Assembly: GCA_938041955.1 (NCBI GenBank)
Contig: CALISD010000019.1
Location: 1 to 49,559, forward strand
Source: an uncultured Granulosicoccaceae bacterium
Lineage (GTDB): Bacteria > Pseudomonadota > Gammaproteobacteria > Granulosicoccales > Granulosicoccaceae
Reading direction: 5' to 3'
Length of the DNA stretch: 49,559 bases
The notes below the pieces were generated by a model that worked only from the letters and a program-made list of their open reading frames with translations, did not search any database and was not told where the DNA came from. The translations under genes and the position numbers were made by a program. Shown here piece by piece: positions 33,012-42,717 of this stretch (the first letter of the stretch is position 1; each line of letters begins with the position of its first letter).

Positions 33012-36000
33012 GTGCAACTACCTTACATACGTCTCCGGTTTTTTTTCTATTGCTTTCTATTGGCTACCAGTTTCCAACAGGCTGGCGCTCAGGAAGACCC
33101 TCTACTCAGTGACCGGACAGCAGAAACGCTGCAAGGCTTACCCAACGACGATAGCGTCAAAACTTTGGGTGTCGCTGACTTTAATGGGGACGGGTTTGAA
33201 GATATAGCCATTGCACGCCGAGGTGCGAACCCTGTGTTGTTGGTTAATGAGCAAGGCGTGCTGACGAACCGTACCGACCAGCTGTTTAGTAACCCTCAGG
33301 CGTCCGCCAATTCGACTTATGTCGAACCGTTTGATGCTAACTCTGACGGTTTTATAGATCTGGTTTTTGCAGTTCTGGACCAGCCCGTCAGGCTGCATAT
33401 CAACCTTGGTGTTGTTAATGGAGTCTGGCAGGGGTTTGACGGTGGTGTTGATATAACTGCCGCCAGAAATGCCTTAACTATTGAGTCTGGTGACATCAAT
33501 GGTGATGGCACGCCTGATGATCTTTTTGTTAATCAAGTACTATCTGCCAATGTGTTGTTGATTAATGACGGTAATAGCAATTTTACCGATGCGTCTTTTC
33601 AACTGGATACATTACGCAACACACTTAACAACGGACACTTTGGTCTTGTCGATGACGCCAATGCAGATGGTGTTGACGACATCATGTATATCCTTGCTGA
33701 TGACAACCTGTTCGTCTACTACAACGACGGTAATGGGAACTTTTCGAATGCAAGGCGCAAGTCATTTCAGAACACACACTTTGGGCAACCACTGGCCTAC
33801 ACCTGCGGTTGCGCTGACTTCAACGGTGATGGCATATTCGATTTCGCAGTACACGCGGATGGCGGCGGAGACGATCGTCTGACGTCCTTTATGTCAACCG
33901 GATTCATTGCCGCTAACGGGCTGCCAGAACATGTATTTGTGGATCAACCCCGTGTACCCGGGCGTATGAGCCGCCGGCATGGGTTACCGGATGTGGGTGA
34001 TGTAGACGGCGACGGTGATCTTGACTATGTACAGTCTAGTTTGGAGCGGGTACACGGTACTCTTGCATTGCGACCAATCGGTGTGAGGACGCTGATGGTG
34101 ATCAATCAGGGTCTTAATAGTGGTGAATTTGATGCGTTTGTAGGTGAAGAATGGGGTCGGGAAGACTCTCACGATGTGAAGCTTATAGACGTCAATTTAG
34201 ATGGTAATCTTGATATGTTTATAGGCCATGATACGCGTTACGGCGTCTATATTAACGCCGCGCCTCCGCGCACGATTGAACTGGAACAAGTCGCAAGCGT
34301 GTCTCCTGGCATTGCCGGTAGTAGTGCAACCCTTGCAGTCTCTTTGGTGTCGGGCACCAACGTATCCTACTTATGGGACTTTGGAGATGGGGCAACGGCC
34401 ACCACAAGCCGGCCCGTGGTGCAACACGTTTACGCTCAAGCCGGCAGCTACACGGTCACTGTCACTGTCACTGGTACAGAGGGAAGTGATCAGATAAGTT
34501 TTAGGCAGACTATTTTCAACAGCCCGACTTTCAACCGACCTGCGTCTTCAACAGGTATGCTATATGAAACGCGTTCGACTGCCAGTGATCGGGTCTTTTC
34601 AGTTGCGCCTGACCACGATCAGGTCACAGTGATAGATACCGGTAGCGGACAAGTATTAAGTGAGATAGCGGTGGGGGACGAACCACAGAGCCTGGCACTT
34701 GGTGAAGCAGGCACCCTGTATGTGGTTAACAAGCGTGCAGCTTCTATTTCTGTGGTCAACACCAACTCCCTGACCACAACCAATGAAATAGCCTTACCGT
34801 ATGCATCGCGTCCACACGGCATTGTAGTAGATGCAGACAGTCAATTTGCCTATGTGGCATTGGAAGCCACTGGAATAGTAGTAAAGCTTGCCCTGCCGTC
34901 TCTTAATGTTGTAGCACAGCTGGATGTCGGGCCAACACCACGGGAATTGGCTTTGTCTGCTGATGGCCAAACGCTTTATGCACCGCGGTTTATTACTCCA
35001 CCGCTCGGCGGTGAAAACACCCGAACCGTCAGTGCCAGCGGCAATGCAGAGCTACTGCAAATTAATACCGCATCAATGTCATTGTCCGGGCAGATTAACT
35101 TTCCAGCCAATGACATCAGCGACACAGAAGAAGAAAACGGCACGTCGAGCCGCGGCATACCAAACTACCTGCGAGCACCGGTTATATCACCAGATGGCAC
35201 TCGTGCGTTAGTGCCTGCAAAACTGGATAATATATATCGTGGCTCGATGCGTGATGGCCGGGCGCGTGAACACGATAAACTGGTGCGCGGACTGATGCTT
35301 CAGTTTGATACCGTATCAGGGGAAGAGGTCTCTGCCAGTCGTTTTGACTTTGATAACAACAGCGCACCCACTGCTGTGGCTTACGGGCCAACTGGTAGTT
35401 TCGTGTTTGTGATTCATGAAGGCAGCCGTGCGTTTGAGGTGATGGATGCTTACAACAACACGGTTATCTTCAGAACAACCACTGAATTCGCCCCCAGAAG
35501 TATTGCTGTATCACCGGATGGTACACGGGTCTATATTCATAACTATCTCTCACGTAGCGTCTCTATTTACGATACATCATCGTTAATCAACAATCAGAAC
35601 ACCACGCCTGAATTGACAGGCGTGGTGAGCATAGTAAGTAATGAAGCGCTTTCACCAGTGGTATTGCGCGGAAAACAACTTTTTCATGATGCGGAAGACA
35701 ACCGCCTTAGTACACAGGGATATATCTCTTGCGCTTCATGCCACGACGATGCGGGCCACGATGGCCGTACCTGGGACTTCAGTGATGCAGGGGAAGGCTT
35801 GCGTAATACGATTGATCTTCGTGGACGGGCAGGGATCCGGGATGGAAATGTCCATTGGTCTGCCAACTTCGATGAGTTTCACGACTTTGAAAATGATATT
35901 CGCGAAATTTTTGATGGCACAGGATTATTATCAGATGCCGATTTTTCTGATAGTGCCGCACCACTGGACAGTGCCGCACCCAAAGCGGGGCGCAGCGCCG

Positions 36001-39000
36001 ATCTGGATGCGTTGGCGGCTTATGGTGCATCACTGACAAGTTACCACAACAGTCCGTATCGTACTCCCAGTGGTGATCTCACCGCCGCAGGCGTGGCAGG
36101 TAAACAGGTTTTTGTCGATGCCGGTTGTGCTGCATGCCATAGCGGCGACGGCTTTACCAACAGCCCGTCAGCTGTCGGCAGCAACATCGGCACTGTTGAT
36201 GCGGACACCGGTAGCAGACTAGGCAGGCCGCTGCTTGATGGCGGACTTGATACACCGACACTAAAAGGTTTGTGGCACGGCGCACCCTATCTGCACGATG
36301 GTTCGGCACTTAATTTAAGAGAGGCCGTGCTTGCACATCAGTCTGGCAATGACTTTGATGTGTCTGGCCTGAGCAACGCACAGCTTGATTCTCTGGTGTC
36401 ATATTTACTACAGATTGACGACAGCGAGCCAGCGCCGGAAGACATTTCGACTGAGCCCACTGACCCTGTAGTGATTGCCAACAATGACACTATTGCTATT
36501 GATGGTGATTTTTCAGACTGGTCTGACGTTACGCCATTTACTGCAGATGCTGATGATGTTTCGGGGCCGAGCAATACACTCGATTTCAAAAGCGCGTGGA
36601 TCTCTAATAACGACGCTAACCTGTATGTACGTTATGACTTCCACCTTCCGGATAACGTCGTAAATACCTGGGGCGTCAGTGTGCAACTTGATACTGATTC
36701 AAATCCTGCAACGGGATTTACCGGATTTGCCGGTGAATTACCCATCGGCGTTGACTACATGATAGAAGGCAGCACCTTGTTTCAATACATCGGCAACGGG
36801 ACTGACTTTTTATGGTCAGCGGGCGTTGCGCTGAACAGTGCAATCAATGGTGCAGGAATCGAATTAAGTGTTAGCAGATCATTGATAGGGAATCCATCGA
36901 CAATAAATCTGTTCTTCTTTGCCAACAACAACGCTGTCGGTGGAACGGCTGTCGATTTCTACCCGGACGTTGTGTCCGATGCTTCGTCAGCCAACACACA
37001 ACGCAGTTTCCTTTATCAATTAGCGGATGGCACAACCACACCGGTCACTCCACAGCCGGTAGCAGGTACTTTATATAATCCGTTAACTACCATTGTTATT
37101 GATGGTGATATTTCAGATTGGGGTGCTGCTGCATCGTTTGGCCGGGATCCGGACGACGCCAGCGGCCCCGGTAATGTCATTGACTGGCGCGAGGCATGGT
37201 TTGCACACGACCCGGCTACATTGTTTGTTGCATGGGAAAACGATGAAGCGGCGCAATTGAGTTGGGGTAACGGTATTATGATTGATACCGATCAAAATCG
37301 TGCGACCGGCTTTACTGGCTTCGCCAATGAATTGCCAATAGGTATAGACATACTAATCGAGGCCAATGTTGTTCATCGGTATACGGGTACCGGAGCCAAC
37401 TGGCTATGGGTATTCGCGGGCAACGCTGTCACAGGCTTCGCGGGTAACAATGCAGAGCTGTCCGTGCCGATGTCTATACTGGGGAATCCAGTGGCGATGG
37501 ATGTGTTCTTTAATGGTAACAGCGCTGCCACAGGTGGTAATTCGGTGGATCACTTTCCTGATTCCGCCAACAATGTTGACGCTCAAAATAACGAACGTTT
37601 TTTTACTTATAGTACGGTACCCCCTTCAACCCAGCCACCGTCACCTACTGATAATAGCGCTTTACAAATAGCAGTCGATGGCGTGCTTGTTGACTGGTCA
37701 CAGGATCAGCAGTTGGGGTCTGATGATCCGTCAGAGATGAGCCCGCCTAACACATTGGACTGGCGTCGCGCTTATGCCGGTAGTGATGACGACTGGTTGT
37801 ATTTCGCCTATGAAGGTTATCAACCACTGGTATTGGATTGGGGGTTGGGAATTTACCTCGATACCGATCAGGATCCGACAACCGGCTTTCGTGGGTTTGC
37901 CGGCGAACTTGCCCTAGGTGCTGACTATTTACTGGAGGGCAGGTCTTTACAGCGATATACCGGTGTTACACAGGGCGAGTGGTCATGGCAAGACACAGAA
38001 ACCATCAATCTGGTTGTTGCGGGTAATAGTGGTGAAGGGCGAATAGCCAGAGCGACGCTCGGCAACCCGGCGGGTATTGATTTTGTTTTGCGTGGAGACA
38101 ACTCTCCATTTGGGGGTGACGCGCTTGATTTTCTACCCGACACAGGTGCACTGACATTGTCGTTGCCCTTATCCTTATCCAACGATGAGCCGTCTATGCA
38201 GGCTGCACGCGTGGCGGGCAACAGTCGAGGCAGCACTGATGGCGGTGGTAGCTTCGGCTTGTTTGGTCTGTGGTTTTGTCTTCTGGCTTTTGCAGCTCGA
38301 TTACCGGGGCTGAACGATTTTATCCGTCGTTGCAGTATCGGTCGACAGTGGCTTACCCGTATAGCGGTAGCCACCAGTGTGGTTGTGATCAGTGCCTGTA
38401 GTGATAACGGTGTTCTGATTACATCCAACCAGCAATCCGACGCTATGCCACAGAACAATCCGTCATTTATTGCGGAGCCACTGCAGCAAATCGCAAGCAA
38501 CAACCCGTCATTTTCTGCACTGCTGCCGTCAATTGTTATGGACGGTACCCAGTCCGTCCCAGTAGTGCCGACCATCGCACAGGGGTCGGCAAATATTGAA
38601 CTTAACTATTTAAACGGAGCACTCAACGGCACGGTTATGCATTCCATTCAGAATGTCACTGGCGCCACCATCAACCGTGGATTACCCGGCCAGGCAGGGA
38701 CCGTTGTAGTTGTGCTTGAATCCCAGGGGTTAAATAGCTTCTCTGTACCGATCGGCACGGTGTTGTCACAGACAGATATGCAAAGCTACCGCAATGGCGA
38801 GATGTATGTTTCCGTCCAGTCAGCGCTGCACCCCAATGGTGAAATTCGAGGACAGATTTCAGCGCAGACTCCAGCCCTTGTCATTGAACCTACCTTAAGT
38901 AGTCTGCAAGCAGGTGTCTTCACACCAACTTGTTCAGGCTGTCACACTGGCGTGGGCATCACGGCGCCAGGTGCTATGAATCTGACTGACGCTGACAGCA

Positions 39001-39206
39001 GCTACAACGCGCTGGTCAACACGCCGAGCTTACAGGAACCCGGGAAAATGCGTGTGATGATCAATGATTCATCAGCCAGTTATTTAATTGATAAGCTCGA
39101 AGGCACACATACCAAGGGATCGCAAATGCCTTTCCGCGGCGTGCCTCTGGATACCATCGTGGTTGATAGCATACGGCAATGGATTGATAGCGGCGCGAAT
39201 CCCTGA
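33012..39206 (+). CDS. Giant secreted multidomain cytochrome protein, apparent fusion of two exported proteins
   Basis: 2064 residues, start GTG. In order: signal peptide (1-26, cut near AGA-QED); about seven VCBS/FG-GAP calcium-binding repeats (DFNGDGFEDI, DINGDGTPDD, DVDGDGDLDY; about 50-415); a PKD domain (YLWDFGDGA, about 421-501); a YVTN-type beta-propeller (about 511-860); a di-haem cytochrome region with CASCH (907-911) and CAACH (1039-1043); three tandem beta-sandwich repeats each starting I-x-DG-x-x-x-DW (about 1160, 1360, 1552); then GGGSFGLFGLWFCLLAFAARLPG (about 1744-1766), which looks like a GlyGly-CTERM sorting tail. Instead of ending, the frame continues into RRCSIGRQW and a second hydrophobic stretch ending in lipobox-like VISAC (Cys1796), a CHRD domain (about 1853-1953) and a third haem site CSGCH (1974-1978). 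Likely surface redox protein; function unknown. Confidence 0.85.
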   Translation: MQLPYIRLRFFFYCFLLATSFQQAGAQEDPLLSDRTAETLQGLPNDDSVKTLGVADFNGDGFEDIAIARRGANPVLLVNEQGVLTNRTDQLFSNPQASANSTYVEPFDANSDGFIDLVFAVLDQPVRLHINLGVVNGVWQGFDGGVDITAARNALTIESGDINGDGTPDDLFVNQVLSANVLLINDGNSNFTDASFQLDTLRNTLNNGHFGLVDDANADGVDDIMYILADDNLFVYYNDGNGNFSNARRKSFQNTHFGQPLAYTCGCADFNGDGIFDFAVHADGGGDDRLTSFMSTGFIAANGLPEHVFVDQPRVPGRMSRRHGLPDVGDVDGDGDLDYVQSSLERVHGTLALRPIGVRTLMVINQGLNSGEFDAFVGEEWGREDSHDVKLIDVNLDGNLDMFIGHDTRYGVYINAAPPRTIELEQVASVSPGIAGSSATLAVSLVSGTNVSYLWDFGDGATATTSRPVVQHVYAQAGSYTVTVTVTGTEGSDQISFRQTIFNSPTFNRPASSTGMLYETRSTASDRVFSVAPDHDQVTVIDTGSGQVLSEIAVGDEPQSLALGEAGTLYVVNKRAASISVVNTNSLTTTNEIALPYASRPHGIVVDADSQFAYVALEATGIVVKLALPSLNVVAQLDVGPTPRELALSADGQTLYAPRFITPPLGGENTRTVSASGNAELLQINTASMSLSGQINFPANDISDTEEENGTSSRGIPNYLRAPVISPDGTRALVPAKLDNIYRGSMRDGRAREHDKLVRGLMLQFDTVSGEEVSASRFDFDNNSAPTAVAYGPTGSFVFVIHEGSRAFEVMDAYNNTVIFRTTTEFAPRSIAVSPDGTRVYIHNYLSRSVSIYDTSSLINNQNTTPELTGVVSIVSNEALSPVVLRGKQLFHDAEDNRLSTQGYISCASCHDDAGHDGRTWDFSDAGEGLRNTIDLRGRAGIRDGNVHWSANFDEFHDFENDIREIFDGTGLLSDADFSDSAAPLDSAAPKAGRSADLDALAAYGASLTSYHNSPYRTPSGDLTAAGVAGKQVFVDAGCAACHSGDGFTNSPSAVGSNIGTVDADTGSRLGRPLLDGGLDTPTLKGLWHGAPYLHDGSALNLREAVLAHQSGNDFDVSGLSNAQLDSLVSYLLQIDDSEPAPEDISTEPTDPVVIANNDTIAIDGDFSDWSDVTPFTADADDVSGPSNTLDFKSAWISNNDANLYVRYDFHLPDNVVNTWGVSVQLDTDSNPATGFTGFAGELPIGVDYMIEGSTLFQYIGNGTDFLWSAGVALNSAINGAGIELSVSRSLIGNPSTINLFFFANNNAVGGTAVDFYPDVVSDASSANTQRSFLYQLADGTTTPVTPQPVAGTLYNPLTTIVIDGDISDWGAAASFGRDPDDASGPGNVIDWREAWFAHDPATLFVAWENDEAAQLSWGNGIMIDTDQNRATGFTGFANELPIGIDILIEANVVHRYTGTGANWLWVFAGNAVTGFAGNNAELSVPMSILGNPVAMDVFFNGNSAATGGNSVDHFPDSANNVDAQNNERFFTYSTVPPSTQPPSPTDNSALQIAVDGVLVDWSQDQQLGSDDPSEMSPPNTLDWRRAYAGSDDDWLYFAYEGYQPLVLDWGLGIYLDTDQDPTTGFRGFAGELALGADYLLEGRSLQRYTGVTQGEWSWQDTETINLVVAGNSGEGRIARATLGNPAGIDFVLRGDNSPFGGDALDFLPDTGALTLSLPLSLSNDEPSMQAARVAGNSRGSTDGGGSFGLFGLWFCLLAFAARLPGLNDFIRRCSIGRQWLTRIAVATSVVVISACSDNGVLITSNQQSDAMPQNNPSFIAEPLQQIASNNPSFSALLPSIVMDGTQSVPVVPTIAQGSANIELNYLNGALNGTVMHSIQNVTGATINRGLPGQAGTVVVVLESQGLNSFSVPIGTVLSQTDMQSYRNGEMYVSVQSALHPNGEIRGQISAQTPALVIEPTLSSLQAGVFTPTCSGCHTGVGITAPGAMNLTDADSSYNALVNTPSLQEPGKMRVMINDSSASYLIDKLEGTHTKGSQMPFRGVPLDTIVVDSIRQWIDSGANP

Positions 39207-39692
39207 CGAGCGCAGCAACACAACAGTGGATGCCTAAACCAGGCTATCCATCTTTGCTGATGTGGAAGAACCCGTAGACAACTATATCGCGGGTTACTGT
39301 GGCCAAAGCAGTCTACTTCAACACTACGGTGGATGCCACTAAACACAGTGGTGAAATTATTTCGTCTAAGTCAGTGGCCGGTTTTACTTGATCACTACAC
39401 GGAGTTTGGATAGGGGTGGCACAGTAAAACCAGTCATTGCTCGTTCCCTTAGGATTTTCCAATCATCTTACACTTAGCTTCTTGGTGTTGTTTCCGGGTA
39501 CAGCATTCGTCAATTCAACTGTGTTGAATGGCAAGACCTGATGGTAGACCGTTTAGTTCCTATTTTATGCGGTTCAAATTCTGGTAACTGGAAGGATGTG
39601 GTAGTGTCATAGAAAATGACGCCGTTTGCCAACGTTAAATCTACAACGGCTACGATAATTCAATCTTATAAGGCGAGTGGAAGGCTGCGACT
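39207..39692. other. Intergenic region, no gene seen
   Basis: 486 bases after the giant gene. No domain, terminator hairpin with a T-run, or repeat was recognised. GGAAGG about nine bases before the TTG at 39693 is the probable ribosome site of the sulfatase gene. Confidence 0.4.
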
Positions 39693-41321
39693 TTGAATTA
39701 CCCAGATCATGAAACTGCCGATCAACCTAACGTCATTCTTATATTAGTTGACGACATGGGCTTCTCTGACCTGGGCATAACCGGTTCGGAAATCCAGACC
39801 CCAAACATAGATGCCCTTGCAAAAGATGGAGCGCTTCTTACATCAATGTACAATTGTGCGCGGTGTTGTCCTACACGTGCATCACTACTAACAGGCCTTT
39901 ACCCACATAATGCCGGTATTGGTCACATGGGAACTAACCTTGGTACCTCGGCTTATCAGGGATTCCTTCGAAACGACAGCGTCACCATTGCCGAAGTGCT
40001 GCGTGAATCGGGATATCGAACACTGATGTCTGGCAAGTGGCATGTTGGAGGAGACTTTGAAGCCAGAGACGAAGACAGTTGGCGAATTGGGGATGTTGAT
40101 CATCCGGGTCCGCGGCAGCGTGGATTCGATCACTTTTATGGCATTCTCGAGGGTGCAACTCATTACTACTCGCCTACACACATCATTGAAGATGATAATC
40201 ACGTAGAGATATCGGCTGACAGTTTCTACTTTACTGATGCGATTACTGATAAAGCCATCAATATGGTGAGCGATTCAGTGAAAGATGATCAACCATTTTT
40301 CTTGTATCTGGCCCACATTGCACCGCATTGGCCGCTGCATGCACCGGCCGAAGATATAGTGCGTTACGACGGCGTGTATCAAAAAGGTTGGGATAAGATC
40401 AGAACGGCACGTCACGAAGAAATGAATGGTCGCGGAGTGTTATTGAATAACTGGGATATCTCAATACGCGACGAGACTGTGCCACCCTGGAAGAGCGTTA
40501 AGCTTAAAAATTGGGAGGCCAGTAAAATGGCTGCGTATGCTGCAATGGTAGATCATATGGATCAATCCATTGGTCGTTTAATTGCCGAGTTAAAAAGCCT
40601 TGATCAGTTCGACGACACACTAATTCTATTTTTGTCAGATAACGGCGGCTGTGCAGAATTTATGGCCGAAGATGGTTGGGCGAAATACTATCCCGATACT
40701 ACACTGGATGGCCGAAAAATAGCTATGGGTAATATACCTGATCTGGCACCCGGTGATGCACTGACATTTCAGAGCTATGATAAACCGTGGGCTAATGTAT
40801 CCAACGCGCCGTTTCGTTTATTCAAACACTACGTACATGAAGGCGGTATCTCCACACCGTTGATTGCACATTGGCCCAATAAAATTATGCCTAATCAAGT
40901 TGCGCATTCGGCTTGTCATGTAGTCGATATTCTACCGACTATTTTGCAGGCTACTAACGGTCACTATCCTGCTGAATATGGCGGTCATGCTATTCAACCG
41001 CTGCAAGGTGAGTCCCTTATGGATGTAGTGCAAAGCAAGTGTTGGGAGCGGGAACAACCTATTTTCTTTGAGCACGAAGGAAATAGTGCAATTCGGTTGG
41101 GTAACTTCAAATTAGTTCGTTTACACGGTGCTGACTGGGAGTTGTACGATATGAACGAGGATCGTACGGAGCTGAATAATCTTGCCGGCAGTAATCGATC
41201 TTTAGAGATAGAGCTTGTTAAGCAATATAAAGACTGGGCGTTTAAGACAGGGGTAGTGGACTGGAATGATCTACTACCAAAACTATTAACTGCCTGGAAT
41301 CTGGACACAACACACGGTTGA
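39693..41321 (+). CDS. Arylsulfatase, AtsA-like, without signal peptide
   Basis: This alkaline-phosphatase-superfamily sulfatase has 542 residues and hydrolyses sulfate esters. The formylglycine site is CCPTRASLLTG: the first Cys of C-x-P-x-R is the one modified by a formylglycine-generating enzyme. The metal site is VILILVDDMGFSDLG at the N-terminus and FLSDNGG downstream; GKWHVGG and PHWPLHAP hold the other active-site Lys and His. From memory, length and layout match the cytoplasmic AtsA of Pseudomonas. The start is TTG, and no signal peptide is encoded between it and the metal-binding strand, so the enzyme should be cytosolic and its substrate imported. No maturase gene is adjacent. Confidence 0.88.
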   Translation: MNYPDHETADQPNVILILVDDMGFSDLGITGSEIQTPNIDALAKDGALLTSMYNCARCCPTRASLLTGLYPHNAGIGHMGTNLGTSAYQGFLRNDSVTIAEVLRESGYRTLMSGKWHVGGDFEARDEDSWRIGDVDHPGPRQRGFDHFYGILEGATHYYSPTHIIEDDNHVEISADSFYFTDAITDKAINMVSDSVKDDQPFFLYLAHIAPHWPLHAPAEDIVRYDGVYQKGWDKIRTARHEEMNGRGVLLNNWDISIRDETVPPWKSVKLKNWEASKMAAYAAMVDHMDQSIGRLIAELKSLDQFDDTLILFLSDNGGCAEFMAEDGWAKYYPDTTLDGRKIAMGNIPDLAPGDALTFQSYDKPWANVSNAPFRLFKHYVHEGGISTPLIAHWPNKIMPNQVAHSACHVVDILPTILQATNGHYPAEYGGHAIQPLQGESLMDVVQSKCWEREQPIFFEHEGNSAIRLGNFKLVRLHGADWELYDMNEDRTELNNLAGSNRSLEIELVKQYKDWAFKTGVVDWNDLLPKLLTAWNLDTTHG

Positions 41322-41484
41322 GGGATGAACATCTATATAAACAATGATTTTCATCAAATGGTTAAGTATTTAGTGCGCTATGGTATGTAGCGGTTTTGGG
41401 TTTCCTTACTATTTGCATGTGATTCAGACTAGTATTGCAGGGTCTGACCGCCACTATTGCGTAGTGAGTCCGTTGGCGATGCGA

Positions 41485-41512
41485 TTGACAGGCACTGTAT
41501 CCATATTGTTAT
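41485..41512 (+). promoter_or_regulatory. Candidate promoter of the zinc-uptake-like cluster
   Basis: TTGACA (41485-41490), a 16-base spacer and TGTTAT (41507-41512) precede the first gene by about 47 bases. TGTTATCAT could contain a weak Zur half-site, but no full palindrome is present. Confidence 0.35.
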
Positions 41513-41558
41513 CATCAGCGCGCTGGCATATCGCGTTTTCCACACCTATACTAAGTCT

Positions 41559-41954
41559 GTGAAAATTCAGAAACTCATCCATCTATTGCTCGTAATCGCG
41601 TTGTTTTACGGGCAACTTGTTGCGAATGTCCATGTCGTCGGGCATGTGCACGCTGATGACTGTGAATTGCAAAGATTCTCACAAACTGCTGATTGCGATA
41701 TTTCACAGCAAATCGGTGCCTACCTTGCAGATGCTGCCCAGCACCACAAAGGTGAGCCTCTTAACGATCATTCTGCAGAAAATGACTGTTCGATATATCA
41801 TGCTCTGTCTGGCCTGAACGGCCTCTTCAGTGTTTCGCAAAAAGAACCTGGCTCACTTACGCGTCACACTGTAATTAACCAGTCTGCGGGTTTTTACCTC
41901 CCTGCAACTGTTCGAAATGCACAGCCAATCCGCGCCCCTCCAGCAATAGTCTGA
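41559..41954 (+). CDS. His-rich exported protein of a zinc-uptake-like cluster
   Basis: The GTG at 41559-41561 gives a 131-residue precursor with a signal peptide (KIQKLIHLLLVIALFYGQLVANVHV); the upstream extension of the frame to 41457 is not supported. The mature start has a metal-ligand-like HVVGHVHADDC, and further Cys and His occur in QTADCDIS, AAQHHKGE and ENDCSIYHALSG. No named domain is recognised with confidence. It lies 63 bases before the ZrgA-like gene in the same direction, so a role in periplasmic zinc binding is likely by context. Confidence 0.6.
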   Translation: MKIQKLIHLLLVIALFYGQLVANVHVVGHVHADDCELQRFSQTADCDISQQIGAYLADAAQHHKGEPLNDHSAENDCSIYHALSGLNGLFSVSQKEPGSLTRHTVINQSAGFYLPATVRNAQPIRAPPAIV

Positions 41955-42017
41955 CTGATCAACTTTATTTTAGTGCGCAATTGCGCTATCGATTACATCA
42001 GATTTAAGGAGCTTCTA

Positions 42018-42686
42018 ATGAAACTCGTAAAAGGGCTCGTCGTAGCTGCGACGACATTTTGTACTATATCCTCTGCGCAAACGGTGCGTGACCTTGGTAG
42101 CCATGAACATGGTAGTGCGATATTGAATATCGCGATCGACGATACTCTTGTGGTGCTGGAGCTAGAGTCGCCCTGGGATAATTTTGTTGGCTTTGAGCAC
42201 GCTCCTCATACAGATGAACAGCATGCATTAGTTGATGATGTGCTGGCGCAGTTAAACCGCCCGGATGAAATATTTCTATTTTCCGGTGCTGATTGTGTAA
42301 GCAGCGAGGTTGATATAGAAAGCGCTATGAGCAAAGGTGATGATGATAATCATGGGGATGACGATCACCATGGGGATGAGAAAGGTCATGCGGAAGAGCA
42401 TGATGATCACCACAAGGAAGAAAATGGTCATAAGGGTGAGCAAGAAGAGCAGCATGAGTCCGATCACGTGGACGATGAAAGCGAATCGGTAACTCATACT
42501 TCGTTATTGGTGACGTACAGCTTTGAATGTAATGATGCGACGCAGTTGGCATCTATTGACGTTCAAATTCTAGAGCGCTGGCGCGGCTTTAAGGAACTGG
42601 ACGTGCGGCTTATCGGGCCCGTCGGCCAAACTCTGTTGGAACTTGTGCCGGGGCAGTCAGTTGTAGACCTTGCATTGGTTCAATGA
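42018..42686 (+). CDS. zrgA: ZrgA-like periplasmic zinc-binding protein (DUF2796)
   Basis: This 222-residue precursor has a signal peptide ending near SSAQ-TV. The start ATG at 42018 follows AAGGAG by six bases. DUF2796 landmarks are DLGSHEHGSAILNIAIDD and LVVLELESPWDNFVGFEHAP; the latter part is LLVTYSFECND and LLELVPGQSVVDL. A disordered, extremely His/Asp/Glu-rich insert (about residues 105-160, with runs such as DDHHGDEKGHAEEHDDHH) would chelate zinc. DUF2796 is the family of Vibrio ZrgA, the periplasmic component of a zinc uptake system. Zinc-dependent (Zur) control is expected but no good Zur box was seen. Confidence 0.82.
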   Translation: MKLVKGLVVAATTFCTISSAQTVRDLGSHEHGSAILNIAIDDTLVVLELESPWDNFVGFEHAPHTDEQHALVDDVLAQLNRPDEIFLFSGADCVSSEVDIESAMSKGDDDNHGDDDHHGDEKGHAEEHDDHHKEENGHKGEQEEQHESDHVDDESESVTHTSLLVTYSFECNDATQLASIDVQILERWRGFKELDVRLIGPVGQTLLELVPGQSVVDLALVQ

Positions 42687-42717
42687 TTTCGCAGTACCAT
42701 TTTCCGTACGTGAAAAG

